Origin: an uncultured bacterium
Lineage (GTDB): Bacteria > Bacillota > Clostridia > UBA1381
Assembly (NCBI GenBank): GCA_905215805.1
Contig: CAJMRL010000005.1
Location: 56,201 to 120,200, forward strand
DNA length: 64,000 nt
Direction: 5' to 3'
Within the stretch, counting starts at the first letter, position 1, and each line of letters begins with the position of its first letter. Shown piece by piece: positions 26,892 through 35,830 of the stretch. Both the position numbers and the translations under genes were made by a program. The notes beneath the pieces were generated by a model. The model was not told the DNA's origin, searched no databases, and saw nothing but the letters and a program-made list of their open reading frames with translations.

Positions 26892-28238
26892 TTAGCAAAT
26901 ACCCTGCTGCATCATAGCTTCAGCAACCTTCATGAAGCCTGCGATATTAGCGCCTGCAACGAGGTCAAGCTTGCCGCCCTTTGTAAGGTTGTATTCCTTA
27001 GCTGTTGAAGCGGCTGCATTGTAGATTGAAACCATAATGCTGTGAAGCTTAGCGTCAACCTCTTCAAATGTCCATGACAATCTCTGTGAGTTCTGGCTCA
27101 TTTCGAGAGCTGATGTAGCAACGCCGCCTGCATTTGAAGCCTTACCCGGCATGAAGTATACGCCGTTGTCCTGGAGATACTGTGTAGCGTCAAGAGTTGT
27201 CGGCATGTTAGCGCCCTCTGCAACTACCATTGTACCGTTCTCAACAAGTGCTTTTGCATCGTCAATGAAGAGTTCGTTCTGTGTAGCGCACGGAAGAGCA
27301 ACATCACACTTAACAGCCTTCCAAAGACCAGCGCCCTCAACGTACTTAGCTGACGGATGAGTATCAGCGTACTCCTTGATTCTGCCTCTCTTAACTTCCT
27401 TGATTTCCTGTACAGCCGCGAGGTCGATACCGTTTTCATCGATTATGTAACCGTTTGAATCTGACATTGTTATAACCTTTGCACCGAGCTGCTGGCACTT
27501 CTGGCAAGCGTAAATAGCAACGTTACCAGCACCTGAAATAGCAACTGTCTTGCCTTCAAATGATGTACCGAGCTCCTTGAGCATCTCAGCGGCGCAGTAT
27601 ACAAGACCATAGCCTGTAGCCTCTGTTCTTACGAGTGAACCGCCCCATGTAAGACCCTTACCTGTGAGAACGCCCTCATAAACGTTCTTGAGTCTCTTAT
27701 ACTGACCGAACATAAAGCCGATCTCTCTTGCGCCTGTACCGATATCACCTGCCGGAACGTCTGTGTCAGCGCCGATATGTCTTGAAAGCTCTGTCATGAA
27801 GCTCTGGCAGAAACGCATAACTTCCATATCCGACTTACCCTTCGGGTCAAAGTCGCTGCCGCCCTTACCGCCGCCGATCGGAAGAGTTGTGAGTGAATTC
27901 TTGAAAATCTGCTCGAAGCCGAGGAACTTTATAACGCCGAGGTTTACTGTCGGATGAAGTCTCAAACCGCCCTTGTAAGGTCCTATTGCGCTGTTGAACT
28001 GAACTCTGTAGCCTCTGTTTACCTGTACCTTGCCGTTATCATCTACCCATGGTACTCTGAACATTACAACTCTTTCCGGCTCAACGAGTCTTTCGAGAAG
28101 ACCTGCTGCCTCGAACTCCGGATGAGCGTCAAGAGCCGGCTGGATAGTTTCCAATACTTCTGTTGCAGCCTGGATAAATTCCGGCTCGCTTGCATGATTT
28201 TTCTTTAATTCTTCTAATACTCTTTCTCCGTATTTCAT
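26892..28238 (-). CDS. gdhA: Glutamate dehydrogenase (NADP-type hexamer)
   Basis: A 448-residue glutamate dehydrogenase that reductively aminates 2-oxoglutarate (or the reverse), linking nitrogen and carbon metabolism. Signature PIGGGKGGSDFDPKGKSD holds the catalytic region; GADTDVPAGDIGTGAREIGF and the Rossmann segment VAISGAGNVAIYACQK are clear. Length matches the bacterial hexameric type. The open frame extends 53 codons upstream, but a strong AAGGAGG site puts the start at 28238. It has a near-consensus promoter, a leader of about 100 bases and its own terminator. Confidence 0.96.
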   Translation of the reverse strand: MKYGERVLEELKKNHASEPEFIQAATEVLETIQPALDAHPEFEAAGLLERLVEPERVVMFRVPWVDDNGKVQVNRGYRVQFNSAIGPYKGGLRLHPTVNLGVIKFLGFEQIFKNSLTTLPIGGGKGGSDFDPKGKSDMEVMRFCQSFMTELSRHIGADTDVPAGDIGTGAREIGFMFGQYKRLKNVYEGVLTGKGLTWGGSLVRTEATGYGLVYCAAEMLKELGTSFEGKTVAISGAGNVAIYACQKCQQLGAKVITMSDSNGYIIDENGIDLAAVQEIKEVKRGRIKEYADTHPSAKYVEGAGLWKAVKCDVALPCATQNELFIDDAKALVENGTMVVAEGANMPTTLDATQYLQDNGVYFMPGKASNAGGVATSALEMSQNSQRLSWTFEEVDAKLHSIMVSIYNAAASTAKEYNLTKGGKLDLVAGANIAGFMKVAEAMMQQGIC

Positions 28239-28342
28239 CGGAAAAACCTCCTTAATCAATATAAATAAAATACACGTTATGCACTTTATTACCCAAGGGC
28301 GACTTGCGCTCCGGTATGCCGTGTTAATCGCTGTTAACATAT

Positions 28343-28371
28343 AATATATCACTTTTTTATCCATTTTGCAA
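28343..28371 (-). promoter_or_regulatory. Promoter of gdhA
   Basis: On the minus strand, TTGCAA (28371-28366) and TATATT (28348-28343) are spaced by 17 bases. It leaves a leader of roughly 100 bases before the gdhA start. Confidence 0.65.
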
Positions 28372-28491
28372 GACTTTTTTTTGAAAAAAATCAGCAAAAA
28401 AATCAGCTTTTATCACATTTGCAGCACTGTACACCGTTAAAGCGCATAGCTATGCCGTTGTTAGCCGGACATAACATTTCATCTTATTTTG

Positions 28492-29166
28492 TTAATTTTT
28501 TGTGACATTATGTCTATTATCCTCCCAGCCGAGGTAAACGGCCTCCAAACGGTAAATTGGCTGTCCCAATTCAATAAATCTGCTTTCGTATTCGGTTATT
28601 ACATTTCCCTCAAAATTTGAATTATGAAGATCAAGAGTGATATTTTCAAGCTTAAAATTTTCCTGCGCGAACGAGTTCAGGGAAAATTCAAAAAGGTTTT
28701 TATTATCGGTCTTGAACCATATATAGTCGCCTTCGTTAAGCACTGCCTTGTAGCGGTCGAGAAAATTTTTATGAGTCAGACGGCGCTTCGCCTGCTTATT
28801 CTTTTTCCAAGGGTCGGAGAAGTTAAGGTATATCCGGCAGATCTCTCCTTTTTCAAATATATCAGTAAGCTTTTCAGCGTCCATATCAGTAAAAAGCACA
28901 TTGGTAAGTCCCTGCGCTTTTACCTTCTCCATAGCCATTACTATGACGTCCTTTACTTTTTCTACAGCTATAAAATTGACGTCCGGATACATCTTTGCCA
29001 TTCCCGCGATAAAGCTGCCCTTTCCGCAGCCTATTTCTATATGTATCGGATTATTGTTGCCGAATACTTCGTGCCAGCGTCCTTTGTTATCTTCCGGATT
29101 TTTTACCCATATATCCGCACAGCTCTCCATTCTCGCATCGCAGTTCTTTTTCTTTCTCATTCTCAT
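28492..29166 (-). CDS. trmB: tRNA (guanine-46-N7)-methyltransferase TrmB
   Basis: A 224-residue SAM-dependent tRNA methyltransferase. It shows IEIGCGKGSFIAGMA (SAM motif), FSDPWKKNKQAKRRLTHKNF (the TrmB catalytic signature) and TEYESRFIELGQPIYRLEA at the C-terminal end. Length is typical. AGAGG lies 8 bases before the first ATG; a second in-frame ATG two codons on is also possible. It reads divergently from the leucine-rich-repeat gene. Confidence 0.95.
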   Translation of the reverse strand: MRMRKKKNCDARMESCADIWVKNPEDNKGRWHEVFGNNNPIHIEIGCGKGSFIAGMAKMYPDVNFIAVEKVKDVIVMAMEKVKAQGLTNVLFTDMDAEKLTDIFEKGEICRIYLNFSDPWKKNKQAKRRLTHKNFLDRYKAVLNEGDYIWFKTDNKNLFEFSLNSFAQENFKLENITLDLHNSNFEGNVITEYESRFIELGQPIYRLEAVYLGWEDNRHNVTKN

Positions 29167-29281
29167 GTATATGCTACCTCTTTCTTATTGTTTCACGAAT
29201 TTGATTATACTATAAATACGGGTGAATTGCAAGATGGAATTATAGATCAAGAGAGAAATGTGCAGATTTGTATGTTTATTC

Positions 29282-29310
29282 TTGACGCTTTATTCATAAA
29301 ATGGTATACT
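29282..29310 (+). promoter_or_regulatory. Promoter of the leucine-rich-repeat surface protein
   Basis: TTGACG (29282-29287) and TATACT (29305-29310) with 17-base spacing, 34 bases before the start codon. Confidence 0.75.
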
Positions 29311-29343
29311 ATATGTAGTATTTTATTTTACAGGAGGTATGTT

Positions 29344-31278
29344 ATGAAAAAACGATCGATAAGTATATTTACCGTGCTATGTATGATGGCAGTGATGTTT
29401 CCGGCGATGGTTTCGGCGGCGGACTATAGCTTTTTGACTTTTGACAAGGAAAATGGGATAATTACTGATTGTGATGAGAGCTTCAGCGGCGAGCTTGTAA
29501 TACCGGAGGAGATAGACGGAGTTCCGGTCACAGGTATTGGCTTTAGGGCGTTTGAAGGCTGCACAGCCTTAACAGGGATAAATATCCCTGACGCTGTTAG
29601 CGTTATTGACTTTGGAGCGTTTGAAGGCTGCACAGCATTAGAAAACATAAATATTCCCAACAGCGTTACCGCCATTGGCAGTAGTGCGTTTTATGGCTGT
29701 ACAGCCTTAACAGAAATAAATATACCCGATAATGTTACAGGTATTGGATATGGAGCGTTTTTAGACTGCACGGCTTTAGAAAATATAAATATCTCCGACA
29801 GCGTGACAAGTATTGACGATAGGGCGTTTTGTAACACTGCATATTATAATGACACAAATAACTGGGATAATGGTATCCTTTATATAAATAACCATCTAAT
29901 TAAAGCTGATTCGGGACAATTAGAGGGCGAATACCAGATAAAGGACGGCACTCTTACGATTGCAGGAGGCGCGTTTTCAGACTGCACCGCATTGGCGGGA
30001 ATAAATATACCCGGCAGCATTGTCAGCATAGGCAGTAGTGCGTTTGAAAACTGTACTTCTTTAACAGAAATAAATATCCCGGATGGCGTTGCAGGCATTG
30101 GATATAGAACGTTTTCAGGCTGTACAGCTTTAACAGATGTAAATATTCCCGACAGTGTTACCGGTATTGCCGGTTATGCGTTTTCAGGCTGCACAGCTTT
30201 AGAAAGCATAAATATCCCCGAAAGTATCGACATTATTGAATATAGAGTGTTTTCAGGCTGCACAGCTTTAACGGATATAAATATACCTGACAGCGTTACT
30301 GTTATTGGTGATTCTGCATTCCGCGACTGTACGGCTTTAACAGAGATAAATATTCCGGATGGCGTTGCCGGTATTGGATATTATACATTTTCGGGCTGTA
30401 CAGCATTAACAGAGATAAACATACCTGACAGCGTGACCAGTATCGGCAATGAAGCGTTTTATGATACTGCATACTATAATGACCAAAATAATTGGGATAA
30501 TGGCATACTTTATATAAATAATCATCTAATTAAAGCTGATTCAGATAAATTGAATGGCGGATATTTAATAAAAGACGGCACAATTACGATCGCCGCCAGA
30601 GCGTTTTATAAATGCACTGCCTTAACAGAGATAACTATCCCTGATAGTGTTATCGGTATAGGAGATCAGGCGTTTTCGGGCTGTGCTGCTTTAACAGGAA
30701 TAAATATCCCTGACAGCGTTACATATATTGGCGATCAGGTGTTTTCATATTGCACTGCTTTAACAGGAATAGATATGTCTGACAGTATCACAAGCATTGG
30801 AAAATTTATGTTTTCAGGCTGCACCGCTTTAACCGGAATAACAATCCCCGGCAGTGTTGAGTATATTGATGATAATGCATTTTATGGCTGTGATAATTTA
30901 GCCGATGTATACTACAGAGGAAGCGAAGCGGACTGGCAGGCTATCGACATTGGAAGCGATGGAAACGAACCGCTTTTTAATGCTGTTATCCATTATAATC
31001 ATACAAATACACCGTCCATTTCTTCCGTGACAGCAGAGCCGGTCGCAGGAGGCTACAGTGTCAAGGTTGAGCTTGAGGACGTTACGTCCGCATGTACAGT
31101 AACGGCTGTTTTATATGACGGAGGCGGATTGACCGATGTAAGCGCCGAAGCGGCATATATAAATACGTCCTCCGTTGATACCACAGTGGAAGGTACGGGC
31201 GGCAAGCTGAAGGTATTCATATGGGACAGCCTTGAAGGAATGCGTCCTTTAGATGTTCCATATGAAATTACGCTGTAA
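29344..31278 (+). CDS. BspA-type leucine-rich-repeat secreted protein
   Basis: A 644-residue exported protein. The signal peptide covers about residues 1-26 (PAMVSAAD). It is followed by about 20 repeats of roughly 23 residues of the LRR_5 (BspA, Treponema-type) consensus A-F-x-G-C-T-A-L-T-x-I-N-I-P-D-S-V-T-x-I-G. Two islands reading NWDNGILYINNHLIKADS interrupt the array 210 residues apart. The last 90 residues are a beta-sandwich tail without repeats. Such proteins bind host or bacterial surfaces; no wall anchor is visible. The frame stays open 720 bases upstream over trmB, but AGGAGG and a promoter fix the start at 29344. Confidence 0.88.
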   Translation: MKKRSISIFTVLCMMAVMFPAMVSAADYSFLTFDKENGIITDCDESFSGELVIPEEIDGVPVTGIGFRAFEGCTALTGINIPDAVSVIDFGAFEGCTALENINIPNSVTAIGSSAFYGCTALTEINIPDNVTGIGYGAFLDCTALENINISDSVTSIDDRAFCNTAYYNDTNNWDNGILYINNHLIKADSGQLEGEYQIKDGTLTIAGGAFSDCTALAGINIPGSIVSIGSSAFENCTSLTEINIPDGVAGIGYRTFSGCTALTDVNIPDSVTGIAGYAFSGCTALESINIPESIDIIEYRVFSGCTALTDINIPDSVTVIGDSAFRDCTALTEINIPDGVAGIGYYTFSGCTALTEINIPDSVTSIGNEAFYDTAYYNDQNNWDNGILYINNHLIKADSDKLNGGYLIKDGTITIAARAFYKCTALTEITIPDSVIGIGDQAFSGCAALTGINIPDSVTYIGDQVFSYCTALTGIDMSDSITSIGKFMFSGCTALTGITIPGSVEYIDDNAFYGCDNLADVYYRGSEADWQAIDIGSDGNEPLFNAVIHYNHTNTPSISSVTAEPVAGGYSVKVELEDVTSACTVTAVLYDGGGLTDVSAEAAYINTSSVDTTVEGTGGKLKVFIWDSLEGMRPLDVPYEITL

Positions 31279-31339
31279 TATTACACACAATTTTAACAAA
31301 AAATTTACAGCGTATCCTTCCTAAAAGCAGTATCGGCTA

Positions 31340-31373
31340 TTGAATTTTTTACAAAATTATGCTATAATAGCAT
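31340..31373 (+). promoter_or_regulatory. Promoter with operator-like palindrome for the COG0523 GTPase
   Basis: TTGAAT (31340-31345) and TATAAT (31363-31368) are 17 bases apart. The -10 lies in the middle of a perfect inverted repeat, ATGCTA TAA TAGCAT (31359-31373). Placement suggests a repressor site. A metal regulator is plausible from the gene product, but the site is too short to name one. Confidence 0.6.
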
Positions 31374-31401
31374 CACAAGAAATATTAAGGAGATGCAAAT
31401 A

Positions 31402-32646
31402 ATGCAGAAAAATGATCTAATACCGGTAACACTTCTTACCGGCTATCTCGGAGCCGGCAAGACCACTTTGATGAATCATATTTTAAGCAATCAGGAAGGT
31501 TACAAGGTAGCTGTTATTGTAAATGATATAGGCGAGGTAAATATTGACGCATCGCTTATACAAAAGGGCGGAGTTGTTGCAGAGCAGGACGACAGCCTTG
31601 TTCCGCTGTCAAACGGATGTATCTGCTGCACGCTCAAGGTTGATCTTATGAAGCAGCTTGTAGAATTATGCGCAAGCGGCAAATTTGACTATATACTGAT
31701 AGAGGCGAGCGGCATATGCGAGCCTATGCCAATAGTGCAGACTATAACGATGCTTGACGGTTCGCAGGCGGCGCAGGGGCTTCCGGCTGTGTGCAGACTT
31801 GACAGCGTTATAACAGTAGTTGACGCGTGCAGGCTTGTTGACGAATTCGGAAGCGGCGAACAGCTTATGAGAGATAATCTCGATGAGGAGGATATTGAAA
31901 ATCTTCTCATTCAGCAGATTGAGTTCTGTAATACTATCGTTATAAATAAGGTAAGCGATGTGGCGGATACCGAGCTTAAAAAGGTTAAGCAGGTCGTCAG
32001 AGCGCTTCAGCCTAAAGCGAAGATCATAGAAACAGATTATGCGAAGGTTGATTTAAAGGAAATCTTTGATACAGGCGAATTTGATTTTGAAAAGACAATC
32101 TCATCTGCCGGCTGGATAGATGAATTTGAGCATGGTGAAGAGGACGAGCATGACCATGGTGACGAGCATGATCACCATCATGACCATGACCATCATCACG
32201 AGCATGATCACGCTCATCACCATCACCACCATCATCATGACCATGAACATAACGAGGAAGAGGGCGAGGCTGAGGAATACGGTATCGGTTCATTCGTATA
32301 CTTTAGAAGAAAGCCTTTCGACATGAAGAAGCTTGAAAAATGGCTCGATGAGTTTCCGGCTGATATTATCCGTACAAAGGGTATAATATGGGCGCAGGAC
32401 GACAATGATATGTCGTTCGTGCTTGAGCAGGCAGGCAAGCAGGTGCAGATTTATGAGAACGGACGCTGGTATGCTTCCGCGTCAAAGAAGCAGCTTGAGG
32501 AATTCCTTAAGCAGGATCCTGATCTTATGAATGACTGGGATGAAAAGGCTGGCGACAGAATGATTAAGCTTGTGTTTATAGGCAGACATTTGGATAAGAA
32601 GGAAATATTTAAAGAGCTTGACGCGTGTCTTGGTGAGATGCGGTAA
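31402..32646 (+). CDS. CobW/COG0523-family metal GTPase with His-rich linker
   Basis: A 414-residue G3E GTPase of the COG0523 group, proposed metallochaperones for zinc or cobalt. Walker A is GYLGAGKTTLM; the conserved metal motif C-x-C-C appears in SNGCICCTLKVDL; VDACRL and the guanine-binding INKVSD follow. Residues about 238-292 are a linker of Asp, His and Glu with more than 20 histidines, likely a metal buffer. The C-terminal CobW domain ends near GRHLDKKEI. The ATG at 31393 sits in AAGGAGA, so 31402 is preferred. An operator-like palindrome covers its -10. Confidence 0.9.
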   Translation: MQKNDLIPVTLLTGYLGAGKTTLMNHILSNQEGYKVAVIVNDIGEVNIDASLIQKGGVVAEQDDSLVPLSNGCICCTLKVDLMKQLVELCASGKFDYILIEASGICEPMPIVQTITMLDGSQAAQGLPAVCRLDSVITVVDACRLVDEFGSGEQLMRDNLDEEDIENLLIQQIEFCNTIVINKVSDVADTELKKVKQVVRALQPKAKIIETDYAKVDLKEIFDTGEFDFEKTISSAGWIDEFEHGEEDEHDHGDEHDHHHDHDHHHEHDHAHHHHHHHHDHEHNEEEGEAEEYGIGSFVYFRRKPFDMKKLEKWLDEFPADIIRTKGIIWAQDDNDMSFVLEQAGKQVQIYENGRWYASASKKQLEEFLKQDPDLMNDWDEKAGDRMIKLVFIGRHLDKKEIFKELDACLGEMR

Positions 32647-32660
32647 GCTTATGTCAATAC

Positions 32661-32702
32661 AGAACGGACAGCCGATAGACGCCGGCTGTCCGTTCTTGAT
32701 TT
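32661..32702. terminator. Terminator between convergent COG0523 and folA genes
   Basis: AGAACGGACAGCC (32661-32673) pairs perfectly with GGCTGTCCGTTCT (32684-32696), then TGATTTTT. It may serve both strands. Confidence 0.85.
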
Positions 32703-33200
32703 TTATATATTTTTTACACGCTCATAAGTAACAAACGAAAATAAATGAAAATGACTCACGAATTCCCGAGTCTTAGCAACAGCCTCCCAATGCGGATCCT
32801 TGTCAAGGTTGGGCATAAACACATCGGCATAGGAATTGTCCTCTACCTTGGTAATATAGGCTCTGTTGCAGTAAGGCAGCAAAGCGGAATATATCTCGCC
32901 GCCGCCTATAACGAATATATTATCGCTGTTTTCCTTCTCAAGGCATTTGAGAAGTCCGTCTACAGACGAGAACACCTCTGCACCTTCGGGTTTAAAATCG
33001 GTGTTTTTTGAAAGCACTATGCTTTTTCGTCCGGGAAGAAGATGATTTCCGGGCAGGGACTCAAATGTTTTGCGTCCCATAACAATTGTTTTGCCCATAG
33101 TTTTCTGCTTAAAAAACGACATATCCTGAGGGATATGATACAGCAGCTTTCCGTCAGCTCCAATGCCCCATTTGCTGTTAACAACGGCTATAATATTCAT
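32703..33200 (-). CDS. folA: Dihydrofolate reductase
   Basis: A 165-residue DHFR that regenerates tetrahydrofolate with NADPH. Hallmarks are NIIAVVNSKWGIGADGKLLYHIP at the N-terminus (shown in part), the MGRKTFESLPG loop and VIGGGEIYSALLP. Length is normal. The frame runs 26 codons further upstream, but AGGGAC precedes the ATG at 33200. It follows the ThyX-like gene by 49 bases in a probable three-gene run with the ABC-F protein. Confidence 0.93.
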   Translation of the reverse strand: MNIIAVVNSKWGIGADGKLLYHIPQDMSFFKQKTMGKTIVMGRKTFESLPGNHLLPGRKSIVLSKNTDFKPEGAEVFSSVDGLLKCLEKENSDNIFVIGGGEIYSALLPYCNRAYITKVEDNSYADVFMPNLDKDPHWEAVAKTREFVSHFHLFSFVTYERVKNI

Positions 33201-33249
33201 AAAAGTCCCTTCTTTTTTATCCCGTATATTTAGAGATTCTATGTCAGCG

Positions 33250-33915
33250 TTAGTTATTGTCCTTATTGTCAAGCTCATCTATAAAAATAAGCTCCTGAGC
33301 ATACGGGAGTGTCCGCGCCCAATCCATAAATGCGGCAGACCATTCTGTCAGCTTATGAAAACGCCGCTGTCCCTTTGAGCACATCGCAAAAAGGTTTTCA
33401 TAGCTCATAGTTACAGTTCTTGTCTGCAGCCATGCGGACGGCAGCCAGCGTATAAGCTCTTTCCAGCAGCGCTTATCCTTTGTCTCAAGATATTTAAGGC
33501 GCATTTTCTCAAGAAATTCAATATGCTCTCCGATTATATCGCCGAGAATTTCTCCGTCATAGTCAAGTCCGTCCTCATAATCGTCAGTTTCAAAGCAGTC
33601 GATAGTTATCGGAGTTGACGCAAGCTTGTGCATGGTCGAGGTGCTGTTAGCGACTGTACCGACCTTGTAGGTATCGAACTCCTTCCACCAGTAAATCGGT
33701 GCGGTTATATCTACGCTCACTATGATCTGGCGCATAAATTTGCGGTGCTCAGAGCCTGAGCGTATAAGCCTTTGGCAAAGAGAAAGGTCGTTTTCGCCTA
33801 TGACCGTTCCTCCGGGAGTATCCACGGTATCATTGCGCGCCCATGATTCAAGAGGATTTCTCATTCCGTGCAGCGCGCGGCGTATACCGTAAACCTCGGT
33901 ATTTTCAAATTTCAT
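33250..33915 (-). CDS. Divergent ThyX-like (flavin-dependent thymidylate synthase family) protein
   Basis: A 221-residue protein that I judge to be a divergent ThyX relative. The core SVDITAPIYWWKEFDTYKVG and TVANSTSTMHKL occupies the place where canonical ThyX has WWRHRxxSxNExSxRY, yet the RHR...S motif is not conserved. Later, WLPSAWLQTRTVTMSYENL resembles the ThyX substrate-binding Arg helix. Adjacency to folA supports a nucleotide-folate role, although true ThyX does not produce dihydrofolate. Its ATG overlaps the ABC-F stop by one base (TAATG), implying coupling. Other possibility: a phage-derived family of unknown activity. Confidence 0.6.
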   Translation of the reverse strand: MKFENTEVYGIRRALHGMRNPLESWARNDTVDTPGGTVIGENDLSLCQRLIRSGSEHRKFMRQIIVSVDITAPIYWWKEFDTYKVGTVANSTSTMHKLASTPITIDCFETDDYEDGLDYDGEILGDIIGEHIEFLEKMRLKYLETKDKRCWKELIRWLPSAWLQTRTVTMSYENLFAMCSKGQRRFHKLTEWSAAFMDWARTLPYAQELIFIDELDNKDNN

Positions 33916-35528
33916 TATACTTTTCCTTCCTTTTTCATCTCAATATATTCATCATATGTGCACATTCTGTCAACTATCGATCCGTCAGCCTTTATCTCAA
34001 TAATTCTGTTGGCAACGGTATTCACAAACTCATGGTCGTGGCAGGCAAAGATTACATTGCCCTTAAACGCCGTAAGCCCGTTATTTACGGCAGTTATGGA
34101 TTCAAGGTCAAGATGGTTTGTCGGCTGATCCAAAATAAGAACATTAGAGCCGAAAAGCATCATTCTTGAAAGCATACATCTTACCTTTTCTCCTCCGGAA
34201 AGCACCTGTACCTCCTTGTACACATCATCTCCGGAAAAGAGCATGCGTCCGAGAAAGCCTCTTATATAGGTCTCGTTTTGAGTTTCATAGCCCTCCGGCG
34301 AGAACTGACGCAGCCAGTCCATAAGATTTAATGAGCAGCCGTCAAAATATTCTGAATTATCCTTCGGGAAGTAGCTTCTTGAAGTGCTTACGCCCCATTT
34401 GATGCTTCCCTCGTCCGGCTCGTCCTCTTCGGCAAGAATCTTTATAAGTTCTGTGACCGCAATTTCATTTTCACCTATCACAGCTATCTTATCGCCGTGG
34501 TTGAGCGTAAATGAAACTTTGTTTAGCAGCTTTTCTCCGTTTACGGTCTTTGAAATTTGATCGACGGTAAGCAGATCCTTTCCCGCCTCTCTGTCCATGT
34601 CAAAGCCGACAAACGGATAACGTCTTGAGGATGCAGGCATTTCCTCAACTGTAAGCTTGTCAAGCATTTTCTTGCGGCTTGTGGCCTGTTTTGATTTAGA
34701 CTTGTTTGCGGAGAATCGCTGTATAAAGGTCTGCAGCTCCTTGATTTTTTCCTCTGCCTTTTTATTCTGCTGCTTTATCATGCGCTGTATAAGCTGGCTG
34801 GATTCATACCAGAACTCATAGTTTCCGACATAAAGCTTGACTTTTGTATAGTCTATATCAACGATATGGGTGCAGACAACATTCAGGAAATATCTGTCAT
34901 GCGATACTACAATCACAGTACCCTCGTAATCAAGAAGAAAATCCTCAAGCCATTCTATAGCCTGCAGATCAAGGTGGTTTGTAGGCTCGTCAAGAAGAAT
35001 TATATCAGGATTGCCGAAAAGTGCCTGAGCAAGAAGCACCTTGACCTTCTCATTTCCGCCTAAATCGCCCATATTCTGATAAAGAATACTCTCGTCAAGC
35101 CCGAGTCCCTGTATAAGCTTTGAGGCGTCGCTTTCAGCTTCCCAGCCGTCCATTTCGGCAAATTCAGTTTCAAGCTCTGCCGCCTTGATTCCGTCTTCAT
35201 CGGAAAAATCCGGCTTTTCATAAAGCGCGTCCTTTTCTTTCATAATGTCATAAAGCTTTTTATTGCCCATGATCACCGTGTCAAGCACGCTGTATTCATC
35301 AAATTCAAAATGATCCTGCTTCAATACCGACATACGGCAGTTTTTATCAACCGAAACCTCGCCCGTCGTAGGCTCGAGAGCGCCTGAAAGAATTTTTAAA
35401 AAGGTGGATTTGCCCGCTCCGTTCGCGCCGATTATTCCGTAGCAGTTGCCCGGAGTAAATTTCAGATTTACATCGGAAAAAAGATTCTGACCGCTGAAGT
35501 TAAGGCTTACGTTTGTTACTGTTATCAT
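33915..35528 (-). CDS. ABC-F family ATPase (translation factor type)
   Basis: A 537-residue soluble protein with two ABC nucleotide-binding domains and no membrane part. First Walker A is GANGAGKSTFL, first signature GGNEKVKVLLAQ with ILLDEPTNHLD; a charged linker (about residues 240-310, KSKSKQATSRKKMLDKL) joins the second domain, whose signature is LSGGEKVRCMLSRM and Walker B VLILDQPTNHLD. ABC-F proteins act at the ribosomal E site; YbiT-like is the closest type by eye. The second Walker A (GENEIAVTELI) is degraded, lacking the GK[ST] lysine. The start at 35528 has a GGAGC site. Confidence 0.85.
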   Translation of the reverse strand: MITVTNVSLNFSGQNLFSDVNLKFTPGNCYGIIGANGAGKSTFLKILSGALEPTTGEVSVDKNCRMSVLKQDHFEFDEYSVLDTVIMGNKKLYDIMKEKDALYEKPDFSDEDGIKAAELETEFAEMDGWEAESDASKLIQGLGLDESILYQNMGDLGGNEKVKVLLAQALFGNPDIILLDEPTNHLDLQAIEWLEDFLLDYEGTVIVVSHDRYFLNVVCTHIVDIDYTKVKLYVGNYEFWYESSQLIQRMIKQQNKKAEEKIKELQTFIQRFSANKSKSKQATSRKKMLDKLTVEEMPASSRRYPFVGFDMDREAGKDLLTVDQISKTVNGEKLLNKVSFTLNHGDKIAVIGENEIAVTELIKILAEEDEPDEGSIKWGVSTSRSYFPKDNSEYFDGCSLNLMDWLRQFSPEGYETQNETYIRGFLGRMLFSGDDVYKEVQVLSGGEKVRCMLSRMMLFGSNVLILDQPTNHLDLESITAVNNGLTAFKGNVIFACHDHEFVNTVANRIIEIKADGSIVDRMCTYDEYIEMKKEGKV

Positions 35529-35824
35529 ATTAAGCTCCATTCTATTCATATTACTTGGCAAGTATTCAATATATTTACCATTGATTATTATTAGTTATCA
35601 TTAGTTATCATTGTTCTTATATATCCATGATTATACTATATAAAACTAAAAATTTCAATTGTCTAACTGTAAATTTTTTTGGGATAAGTGCGTACAGATT
35701 ATATACAAATCGGCAATATAAATGAATTAATTTTAAAATTATCCCTACACAATTTATCCATATCTATTTACATTTAAAAAATGATATGATATAATAAGCA
35801 TACATTATACAATAAAGGAGAGAA
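35529..35824. other. AT-rich divergent intergenic region
   Basis: No gene is seen. It holds a short tandem repeat of TTAGTTATCA around 35589-35611, and a plus-strand promoter for the GH112 gene: TTTACA (35767-35772) with TATAAT (35790-35795), 17-base spacing, preceded by TGA as an extended -10. Confidence 0.6.
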
Positions 35825-35830
35825 ATGCTT

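Noticed and set aside
28624..29343. Upstream extension of the leucine-rich-repeat reading frame (240 codons)
   Set aside because: It lies opposite trmB. A promoter, AGGAGG site and signal peptide fix the start at 29344.
29500..30880. Regular 69-base repeats that could suggest a satellite or CRISPR
   Set aside because: They are coding leucine-rich repeats of variable sequence in a continuous frame.
32110..32260. Dense CAT/GAC repeats resembling a tandem array or CRISPR
   Set aside because: They are His and Asp codons in the linker of the GTPase; no regular unit or spacers.
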